Positions 1 through 5,997 of a DNA stretch of 17,776 bases are shown here, in pieces. A program made the position numbers and the translations under genes. Numbering within the stretch: the first letter of the stretch is position 1; each line of letters opens with the position of its first letter. Under the pieces are notes generated by a model. The model ran no database searches, was not told the origin of the DNA, and saw nothing but the letters and a program-made list of their open reading frames with translations. The stretch lies in contig ONVJ01000107.1 of NCBI GenBank assembly GCA_900321265.1, forward strand, positions 1 through 17,776. The letters run 5' to 3'. The DNA is from an uncultured Eubacteriales bacterium (GTDB lineage Bacteria > Bacillota > Clostridia > Oscillospirales > CAG-272).

Positions 1-68
1 CACCGGGACTCACGTCCGCAGATAACTGCGACAGTCTCATAATCGAACTCTGTTAAGGACTAAGCAAG

Positions 69-1397
69 ATGTTCCAGTCACTTACCGAAAAACTGTCAGC
101 CGCCTTCAAAAAGTTCAGAAGCAAGGGCAAGCTCACCGAGGCCGACGTAAAGGCCGGAATGCGGGAGATCAAGCTCGCGCTCCTCGAGGCGGACGTTTCC
201 TTCAAGGTCGTCAAGGAATTCATAAACAAAGTATCCGAAAGGGCCGTGGGATCCGAGGTCCTCGAGTCTCTTCTCCCCGCTCAGCAGATCGTCAAGATCG
301 TCAACGAAGAGCTGACCGCCGTCATGGGCGGGACACAGTCGAAGCTTCAGATATCCCCAGAGCCTCCCACCGTCGTCATGATGTGCGGCCTTCAGGGCGC
401 CGGAAAGACGACTCACGCCGCAAAGCTCGCCCTCATGTACAAAAAGCAGGGCAAGCGTCCGATGCTCGTCGCCTGCGACGTCTACCGTCCCGCGGCGATT
501 AAGCAGCTCGAGGTCCTCGGAGAACAGATCGGCGTCCCCGTATTCTCGATGGGCACCGGGACCTCACCGGTAAAGATCGCCGAAGAAGGCGTCAGGGCCG
601 CGAAGGACAAATTCTGCGACATGGTCTTCATCGACACCGCCGGAAGACTGCACATCGACGACGATCTGATGAATGAGCTGATAGCCATACGCGAAAAAGT
701 CCGCCCGACCGAGATACTTCTCACCGTCGACGCGATGATCGGCCAGGACGCCGTCAACGTCGCCGAGAAGTTCAACGAAGCACTTGACATCACCGGAGTG
801 ATACTCACCAAGCTTGACGGCGACACCAGGGGCGGCGCGGCGCTGTCGGTGAGACAGGTTACCGGAAAGCCGATCAAATTCATCGGCACCGGAGAGAAGA
901 CCGACGCCATAGAGCCATTCTACCCCGACCGCATGGCATCGAGGATCCTCGGGATGGGTGACGTCCTCTCGCTGATCGAGAAGGCCGAAGCCGCCTTTGA
1001 CGAGAAGCAGGCCGCAGAGCTCGAGAAGAAGATGCGGGAGCAGAGCTTCACACTTGATGATTTTCTTGAGCAGTTCAAACAGATAAAGAAGATGGGAAGC
1101 CTCGATCAGCTCATGGCCATGATGCCGGGGATGAATCAGACCGCGCTCAAGGGCGCCTCCGTCGACGAGAAGGCTGTCGGAAGGATCGAGGCGATCATTT
1201 ATTCGATGACTCCAGAAGAGCGGGCAAAGCCGGAGCTTCTCAACTATTCAAGAAAGCAGCGCGTCGCCGCCGGAAGCGGCACGAAGATACAGGACGTCAA
1301 CCGTCTGCTCAAACAGTTCGAACAGACTCAGAAGCTCATGAAGCAGTTCTCATCATCTCAGAAGGGCCGGCGAGGAAGGCCGCGCTTCCCGTTCTGA
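69..1397 (+). CDS. ffh: Signal recognition particle protein Ffh (SRP54)
   Basis: Ffh is the GTPase of the bacterial signal recognition particle. It binds signal sequences of nascent membrane and secreted proteins together with SRP RNA and docks at the receptor FtsY on the membrane. The N domain covers about residues 1-95. The G domain carries the P-loop GLQGAGKTT (107-115), DVYRPAA (137-143), DTAGR (189-193), TKLDGD (247-252) and GMGD (295-298). The M domain (about 300-442) has the methionine-rich stretch around MAMMPGMN, the SRP-RNA-binding GSGT/QDVNRLLKQF segment, and the usual basic tail ending in PF. At 442 residues it is full length. An AAGGA Shine-Dalgarno lies 9 nt before the ATG. It heads a co-directional cluster with rpsP and khpA, an order common in Bacillota. 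No SRP RNA gene is visible in the window. Confidence 0.98.
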   Translation: MFQSLTEKLSAAFKKFRSKGKLTEADVKAGMREIKLALLEADVSFKVVKEFINKVSERAVGSEVLESLLPAQQIVKIVNEELTAVMGGTQSKLQISPEPPTVVMMCGLQGAGKTTHAAKLALMYKKQGKRPMLVACDVYRPAAIKQLEVLGEQIGVPVFSMGTGTSPVKIAEEGVRAAKDKFCDMVFIDTAGRLHIDDDLMNELIAIREKVRPTEILLTVDAMIGQDAVNVAEKFNEALDITGVILTKLDGDTRGGAALSVRQVTGKPIKFIGTGEKTDAIEPFYPDRMASRILGMGDVLSLIEKAEAAFDEKQAAELEKKMREQSFTLDDFLEQFKQIKKMGSLDQLMAMMPGMNQTALKGASVDEKAVGRIEAIIYSMTPEERAKPELLNYSRKQRVAAGSGTKIQDVNRLLKQFEQTQKLMKQFSSSQKGRRGRPRFPF

Positions 1398-1449
1398 AGT
1401 TAAACTGAAATACTAAAAAAAATTTTATATACTCTAAAGGAGAAAGACC

Positions 1450-1689
1450 ATGGTAAAAATCAGACTTTCGCGCATCGGTGCGAAGAAGCAGCCCTACTAC
1501 CGCATCGTCGTAGCAGACGAGCGCACCCCCAGAGGCGGAAACTTCATCGAGCAGATCGGTAAGTACAACCCGCTCAAGGAAGGTGACGTCCAGATCGACG
1601 CCGAAAAGGCCCGCACCTGGCTGAAGAACGGCGCTCAGCCGACCGAAAAGGTCAGAGTGCTGCTCAAGAAGACCGGTGTGATCGAGTAA
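1450..1689 (+). CDS. rpsP: 30S ribosomal protein S16
   Basis: S16 is a small protein of the 30S subunit needed for assembly around 16S rRNA. The 79-residue product starts with the highly conserved MVKIRLSRIGAKKQPYYRIV segment, followed by the typical D-R/ERTPRGG and IGKYNP motifs, so identification is direct. The length matches the family (about 75-90). A strong AAAGGAG Shine-Dalgarno (1436-1442) sits 7 nt before the ATG. The 52-bp gap after ffh is very A/T-rich and could hold a secondary promoter, although I see no convincing -35/-10 pair. The next gene starts 13 bp downstream, so the two are almost certainly co-transcribed. Confidence 0.98.
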   Translation: MVKIRLSRIGAKKQPYYRIVVADERTPRGGNFIEQIGKYNPLKEGDVQIDAEKARTWLKNGAQPTEKVRVLLKKTGVIE

Positions 1690-1702
1690 GGCTGGTCATT
1701 CG

Positions 1703-1936
1703 ATGGACCCCGAAAAGCTTCTGCTCGATATCTGCCGTTCGATCGTCGACACTCCCGACAAGGTCAACCTCGTCAGGAACGAGACAGACGACGAGATAAC
1801 CTTCGTCATAACAGTCGATCCCGACGAAATGGGAATGGTCATCGGAAGGCACGGAAAGATAGCCAAGGCTATCAGAACAGTCGTCAAGGCCGCTTCGGCC
1901 GGACTGGGCAAAAAAGTCAGCGTCGACATCCGCTGA
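1703..1936 (+). CDS. khpA: KH-domain RNA-binding protein KhpA (YlqC family)
   Basis: This is a single KH-domain RNA-binding protein of 77 residues. The KH signature is the GxxG loop in IGRHGK (about residues 50-55), flanked by the usual hydrophobic strands and the helix AKAIRTVVKAA. In Streptococcus and related bacteria KhpA pairs with KhpB (Jag/EloR) and influences cell elongation and RNA binding; that role is known for the family and only inferred here. It follows rpsP by 13 bp, the normal position in Bacillota. The Shine-Dalgarno is weak (AGG about 12 nt upstream), so coupling to rpsP translation is plausible. It is the last gene before a structured terminator; rimM and trmD, the usual next genes, are absent here. 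Confidence 0.95.
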   Translation: MDPEKLLLDICRSIVDTPDKVNLVRNETDDEITFVITVDPDEMGMVIGRHGKIAKAIRTVVKAASAGLGKKVSVDIR

Positions 1937-1964
1937 GGCTGTCTTTTGCCGACAAAACAAACAT

Positions 1965-2042
1965 AGACCGGCGTCGGTCGCCTAAGATCCGCGGATCACG
2001 TTCCCGCGGATTCAAGGCGGTCAGTTACAGCCGGTCTTTTTT
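1965..2042 (+). terminator. Nested intrinsic terminator after ffh-rpsP-khpA
   Basis: Three coaxial stems are visible: an outer stem AGACCGGC (1965-1972) with GCCGGTCT (2030-2037), a middle stem CGCCT (1979-1983) with AGGCG (2015-2019), and an 8-bp apical stem ATCCGCGG (1987-1994) with CCGCGGAT (2004-2011). Six T residues follow at 2037-2042. The position directly after khpA and the T-run support rho-independent termination of the ribosomal operon. Confidence 0.85.
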
Positions 2043-2078
2043 GCCTCCGGATAATATCTCTCAGGGACGAAAAAAAGA

Positions 2079-2107
2079 TTGAATTGCGGATAAATATATG
2101 ATAAAAT
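2079..2107 (+). promoter_or_regulatory. Sigma-A-type promoter for glpK
   Basis: TTGAAT (2079-2084) and TAAAAT (2102-2107) are separated by exactly 17 bp, inside an A/T-rich stretch after the preceding terminator. A good Shine-Dalgarno (AAAAGGGGA, 2132-2140) precedes the glpK ATG by about 9 nt. No clear catabolite-repression (cre) site or other operator was recognised. Confidence 0.6.
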
Positions 2108-2149
2108 TATTTTTGAAATAATAACTGCTCAAAAAGGGGATCCTTTGAT

Positions 2150-3652
2150 ATGAAAAAATACCTGTTGGCACTCGATCAGGGCACCACGTCCTCCCGCGCG
2201 ATACTCTTTACCTCCTCGGGAGAACCTGTAGCCGTCTCACAGAAGGAATTCAGACAGATCTTCCCGCGCGAGGGATGGGTCGAACATAACGCCGAAGAGA
2301 TCTGGTCGACTCAGATCGACGTCGCGAAAGACGCGATCGAAAAAGCCGGCATCGAAGCCGACGAGATCTACGGGATAGGCATCACAAACCAGAGGGAGAC
2401 GACCGTAGTCTGGGAAAGATCGACCGGAAAACCGATCTGCAACGCGATCGTATGGCAGTGCCGCAGAACGAGCGAATACTGCGACACTCTCCGCCGCGAC
2501 GGGCTTACAGAGCCGATCCGCCGCAAGACCGGCCTTATCATCGACCCCTACTTCTCGGGGACAAAGCTCCGCTGGATACTTGAGAACCTACCCGGGGCAC
2601 GCTCGAGGGCCGAGGCGGGAGAGCTCTGCTTCGGAACGATCGACTCCTGGCTCATATGGAACCTTACCGGAGGACGGGTCCACGCGACCGATTATTCCAA
2701 CGCCTCAAGAACGATGATGTTCAATATAAACACTCTCAGGTGGGACGACGAGCTCCTCTCGCTTCTCGGGGTCCCGAAGCGCATGCTTCCCGAGGTGAGA
2801 GAATCCTCCGGAAACTTCGGCTATACCGAAAAATCCCTATTCGGAGCCGAGATCCCTGTGGCCGGAGTCGCGGGAGACCAGCAGGCTGCCCTCTTCGGAC
2901 AGTGCTGCTATTCAGAGGGCAGCGTAAAGAACACCTACGGCACCGGCGGTTTCCTCCTCATGAACACCGGAGAACGCCCGGTCTTCTCGAAAAACGGTCT
3001 CGTTACTACCATAGCATGGTCGGTGGACGGCAGGGTCAACTACGCGCTTGAGGGTTCTGTCTTCATCTGCGGGGCAGCCGTTCAGTGGCTCAGAGACGGA
3101 ATGGGACTGATCGCCAGCGCTCCCGAGACAGAGAGCGTCGCGAGAAGCGTCCCGGATTCGGGCGGAGTATATTTCGTTCCCGCCTTCGTGGGGCTCGGAG
3201 CGCCCTACTGGGATCCCTATGCGAGAGGCGCGGTCTTCGGCATCACGAGAGGAACCACCAGAGCTCATCTGATACGTGCCGTCCTTGATTCGATGGCATT
3301 CCAGACCGCCGACGTCATCGGGATAATGCAGAAGGATTCGGGGATCTATATCCCGGCTCTCAACGTCGACGGCGGAGCGTCGGGCAACGATCTGCTGCTT
3401 GAGATACAGGCAGACCTGCTCGGACGGAGGATAATCCGCCCCTCCTGCGTCGAAACGACCGCGATGGGCGCCGCATTCCTCGCCGGACTTGCGACCGGAG
3501 CCGTCGATTCAAAGGAGGATATCGCAGCTCACAGAAGGATCGCCGCCGAGTTCGAGCCCCGTGCGGATGACGCCGAACGGCGGGTAAGGATCGACGGCTG
3601 GCACAGGGCGATCAGAGGGACGGTCGCCTTCTCGGAGCATCCGTCGAACTGA
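2150..3652 (+). CDS. glpK: Glycerol kinase
   Basis: Glycerol kinase phosphorylates glycerol with ATP to sn-glycerol 3-phosphate in the cytoplasm, feeding glycolysis through dihydroxyacetone phosphate and lipid synthesis. The 500-residue FGGY-family protein has the N-terminal phosphate loop LALDQGTTSSRA (6-17), ITNQRET (78-84), the catalytic Asp in GDQQAALFG (242-250), and the ATP-side signature GGASGNDLL. Length and motifs match GlpK rather than other sugar kinases of the family. In many Bacillota GlpK a His in the loop just before IPxAG is phosphorylated by HPr; here the corresponding segment reads SLFGAEIP with no His, so activation through the PTS looks unlikely. No glycerol facilitator or glycerol-3-phosphate dehydrogenase gene lies beside it. 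The next gene starts 10 bp downstream. Confidence 0.96.
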   Translation: MKKYLLALDQGTTSSRAILFTSSGEPVAVSQKEFRQIFPREGWVEHNAEEIWSTQIDVAKDAIEKAGIEADEIYGIGITNQRETTVVWERSTGKPICNAIVWQCRRTSEYCDTLRRDGLTEPIRRKTGLIIDPYFSGTKLRWILENLPGARSRAEAGELCFGTIDSWLIWNLTGGRVHATDYSNASRTMMFNINTLRWDDELLSLLGVPKRMLPEVRESSGNFGYTEKSLFGAEIPVAGVAGDQQAALFGQCCYSEGSVKNTYGTGGFLLMNTGERPVFSKNGLVTTIAWSVDGRVNYALEGSVFICGAAVQWLRDGMGLIASAPETESVARSVPDSGGVYFVPAFVGLGAPYWDPYARGAVFGITRGTTRAHLIRAVLDSMAFQTADVIGIMQKDSGIYIPALNVDGGASGNDLLLEIQADLLGRRIIRPSCVETTAMGAAFLAGLATGAVDSKEDIAAHRRIAAEFEPRADDAERRVRIDGWHRAIRGTVAFSEHPSN

Positions 3653-3662
3653 AAGACAGCTT

Positions 3663-4292
3663 ATGAACAGAAAGGTCAGACTTTTCGGAAGGCTCTTCCC
3701 CTCCCATCTCCTTATAACTGCGGCTCTTTCGCTATACGCTCTCATCCTTGCGATCGTATTCAGGACTCCCGACAGGATCATCGCGTTCTTCGCAATGCTT
3801 CTCTCCTCTCTCGGAGACATAATCCTGATGAATTACAGACCGGTGACCGACCGGCTCCCGCTAAAAGGGTTCACCGCGGGCGGTGTTGTCTTCGGAGTTT
3901 CCCACATACTTTACGCGACCGCGATGGCTGTCGCTATCCTGAGATCGGGAGGAACATTCTTCAATGCCGGCTCGCTTGCAGCCGGGATACTCTTTCTCCT
4001 GCTCGCGGCTTTCTACGCGGTCGGAACGCATCTTCGCGACGGAGACCTGAAGCTCATGCCGCTTATTATCGTCTATCTCTTCTTCATCTGCCTCAACTGC
4101 TCGACCGCTGCCGCGGCCGCGGTATCGCTCGGCGGGATCAGGATTGTCGCCGCGGCAGGCGCTCTTCTGTTTCTGATCTCCGATCAGTTGATCTTTTTAA
4201 ACAAACTGATAAAAATCAGAATCAGAAACAGCGACTTCTGGATCTGGCTTCCCTACACCGCCGGACAGCTACTGCTGCTGACCGGATGCTGA
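3663..4292 (+). CDS. YhhN/TMEM86-family membrane protein (lysoplasmalogenase-like)
   Basis: This 209-residue, very hydrophobic protein has about seven or eight membrane segments (roughly 15-34, 38-56, 70-93, 103-121, 131-152, 160-178 and 194-208). It carries sequence features of the YhhN family (PF07947): the LGDIILM segment (50-56), HILYATA after a Gly-rich helix (81-87), SDQLIFLNK (173-181), and a final helix with YTAGQLLL. Animal members (TMEM86) cleave the vinyl-ether bond of lysoplasmalogens; bacterial members have been linked to the same chemistry, but the substrate here is inference. It begins 10 bp after glpK with a weak ribosome binding site, so it is probably expressed from the glpK promoter. 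A shared link to glycerol-derived ether lipids is possible but unproven. Confidence 0.75.
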   Translation: MNRKVRLFGRLFPSHLLITAALSLYALILAIVFRTPDRIIAFFAMLLSSLGDIILMNYRPVTDRLPLKGFTAGGVVFGVSHILYATAMAVAILRSGGTFFNAGSLAAGILFLLLAAFYAVGTHLRDGDLKLMPLIIVYLFFICLNCSTAAAAAVSLGGIRIVAAAGALLFLISDQLIFLNKLIKIRIRNSDFWIWLPYTAGQLLLLTGC

Positions 4293-4310
4293 AGACCTAT
4301 AACCTGTAAA

Positions 4311-4364
4311 AATAATGGGTGTCAGGAAACTCGCGCCGCGAGTTTCCTGACACCCCCTATTATT
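4311..4364. terminator. Long perfect inverted repeat between convergent genes
   Basis: An 18-bp perfect stem (left arm 4317-4334, right arm 4338-4355) with a 3-nt GCC loop is flanked by AATAAT (4311-4316) and ATTATT (4359-4364), which extend the pairing across a 3-nt bulge. It sits between the converging YhhN and lipoprotein genes. On the minus strand it is followed by the T-rich ATTATTTTTA, so it probably terminates the lipoprotein transcript and may act in both directions. The stem is longer than usual, so a dispersed palindromic repeat is also possible. Confidence 0.7.
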
Positions 4365-4371
4365 AAGCTTC

Positions 4372-5853
4372 TCAGCCCATTCCCTTGATAATTTTGTTCG
4401 CGAGTATCTGATAACTGCCGTCCCAGTTGAGCTTCAGGTATGCCTCATTCCGGTGAGTCGCGTCAAAAGCGTCAACGTAAGTTACGTGATAGACGTTATC
4501 AACCCATTCGGCCTCGACGTTTGCAGGCATCCCGCCTTCCAGTCCTCCGAACTGTGCAGAGTAGACGTCGACAGTTGCCAGATAATCGGGTTTTCTCTTT
4601 ATCTGCGGATTGTTCATAAAAGTATCGATATCAAAACCTGTATAGCGCAGAATATCATTTCTGATGACGTCCCCGGGAACACCGGTCACTCCGGTGTCGT
4701 CGAAATAGGACAGCCCGTTCTCGGCGTATACCTTGGGATAGTCATACTCCACTTCAAGATCGGAGTAGTTATAGGTGGCGACAAAAGCGAAAATGTCCGC
4801 GCTGAACACTCTGGGCAGATTGCCGTTGAAGAAGTAATCCTCCTGGAAATCGTCGAGGAGAAGGCCTCTGAGTCCCGGAGCTTTCAAACCCTCTTCAATT
4901 CTTGAATTGTATATCCTGCTTGTTTTCTCGGTCCAGGACGTCCATACCGCCTGATTGCTCAGGATGACGAAATGTCCGTCGATCCAGTCCAGACATAGCA
5001 GCATGAGATCTACGTCGAACAGTTCCGAATTGAACTTTAACATCCAGGAGTCAGACATCCTTCCGTCGGCGGTATAGTATACGTAGATGTATCCGTTGCG
5101 CTGATCGGTCTCGGTCTTTAAGACCTTTGCGGGATTGTATTCAACTCCGCCGAACTGCACCGAGTAAAGATCGGCCGTCGCAAGGTATGTCGGCCCCTGA
5201 TCGCCGTAATCCTTGAAAGCGGCGATGCCGAATCCTGTCCAGAGCTTAAGATACGACTCGAGGAAGGAGGCTCTCACCGCACGCGCACCGGTATATTCGG
5301 AATATAATTTGCCGTTTTTCGCGTAGATCGCTTCAAGATCCGAAGGCTCCGCGGGATCCTTGAGCTGGGCGACTACCTGCCACAGGTTCGCGTCCCTGAC
5401 ATCTGTAAATTCGGTAAACAGAATACCGTTGACGCCTTCGGAATTGATAAATTTCTCGGCTTCAGCAGCCATATCTGCATCGGCAGGACGTTCGGCAACG
5501 GTGGTCACAGGCTGAGTCGGAGTCTCGGGACTCGTGGTAACTTCCGGCTGTGTCGTGACTTCGGGCTGTGTGGTTACTTCGGGCTGTGTGGTTACTTCGG
5601 GCTGAGTCGTAACTTCAGGCTGTGTCGTCGACTCCGGAAGCCCGGAGGTCAGATCAACCGAGGTATCCGAAGACTGTCCGGAAATAACTCCGGTGCTTTC
5701 GGGATCCTGTGATTCCGAAGTCAGGTCCACGGACGCCGCGGATGTACCGTTACCTCCGTCGAAGGTAATATTGATATCGCAGGAAGCAAACGCGGAAATC
5801 AGGATGACGGTCGCCAGTGTCAGCGACACTGTCACAAGCAGTCTCTTTTTCAT
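4372..5853 (-). CDS. Predicted lipoprotein with PEVTTQ repeat tether and duplicated domain
   Basis: This is an exported protein of unknown function (493 residues). A basic start, a hydrophobic core and the lipobox-like AFASC place the lipidated Cys at residue 25. Residues 26-125 are low-complexity Ser/Thr/Pro/Glu with five 6-residue QPEVTT units (78-107), a likely wall-spanning tether. The rest (about 130-490) holds two related copies of one domain: YLATADLYSVQFGG (223-236) matches YLATVDVYSAQFGG (424-437). Both are preceded by a TGF(G/D)I segment and by a YA(K/E)NG element (177-181 and 376-380), and both are followed by GHFVILSN or GSYQILAN. I recognise no catalytic motif. The ribosome binding site AAAAGGA lies 8 nt before the ATG. 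The gene stands alone, convergent with the glpK pair and downstream of dxs on the same strand. Binding or surface display is more likely than enzymatic activity, but that is inference. Confidence 0.85.
   Translation of the reverse strand: MKKRLLVTVSLTLATVILISAFASCDINITFDGGNGTSAASVDLTSESQDPESTGVISGQSSDTSVDLTSGLPESTTQPEVTTQPEVTTQPEVTTQPEVTTQPEVTTSPETPTQPVTTVAERPADADMAAEAEKFINSEGVNGILFTEFTDVRDANLWQVVAQLKDPAEPSDLEAIYAKNGKLYSEYTGARAVRASFLESYLKLWTGFGIAAFKDYGDQGPTYLATADLYSVQFGGVEYNPAKVLKTETDQRNGYIYVYYTADGRMSDSWMLKFNSELFDVDLMLLCLDWIDGHFVILSNQAVWTSWTEKTSRIYNSRIEEGLKAPGLRGLLLDDFQEDYFFNGNLPRVFSADIFAFVATYNYSDLEVEYDYPKVYAENGLSYFDDTGVTGVPGDVIRNDILRYTGFDIDTFMNNPQIKRKPDYLATVDVYSAQFGGLEGGMPANVEAEWVDNVYHVTYVDAFDATHRNEAYLKLNWDGSYQILANKIIKGMG
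5533..5622 (-). repeat. Five tandem 18-bp units encoding QPEVTT
   Basis: Five in-frame 18-bp units encode residues 78-107 of the lipoprotein. Two neighbouring units are identical at DNA level and the others differ mostly at third positions. This suggests recent expansion and a tether length that may vary between strains. Confidence 0.9.
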
Positions 5854-5943
5854 CTTTTTGTTCCTTTTCCCTGCCCTCGGGGATTTCCCTGGGGCAAATG
5901 ATTTATTATTGTTAATGTGATAACTTTTTAATTCGCGCCGGAA

Positions 5944-5961
5944 GAAAGCCCGGGTGCTTTC
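5944..5961 (-). terminator. Weak hairpin after dxs
   Basis: GAAAGC and GCTTTC pair over a 6-nt loop about 40 nt beyond the dxs stop codon, followed on the minus strand by TTCC but no real T-run. It may slow or end dxs transcription, but the evidence is weak. The remaining sequence up to the lipoprotein start is A/T-rich and shows no clear promoter. Confidence 0.3.
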
Positions 5962-5997
5962 ATACGAGCAAAAGCCTATCCGAATCTGATCGCGATC

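Noticed and set aside
3..56. Possible 3' end of a gene upstream of ffh, ending with TAA at 54-56, 12 bp before the ffh start; YlxM is the usual neighbour.
   Set aside because: Only 17 residues are visible (PGLTSADNCDSLIIELC). They show no feature I can tie to YlxM, and two other frames are also open for part of the stretch.
1398..1449. A separate promoter for rpsP in the A/T-rich gap after ffh.
   Set aside because: TTAAAC with TTTTAT or TTTATA at 17-18 bp is too far from consensus to call against an A/T-rich background.
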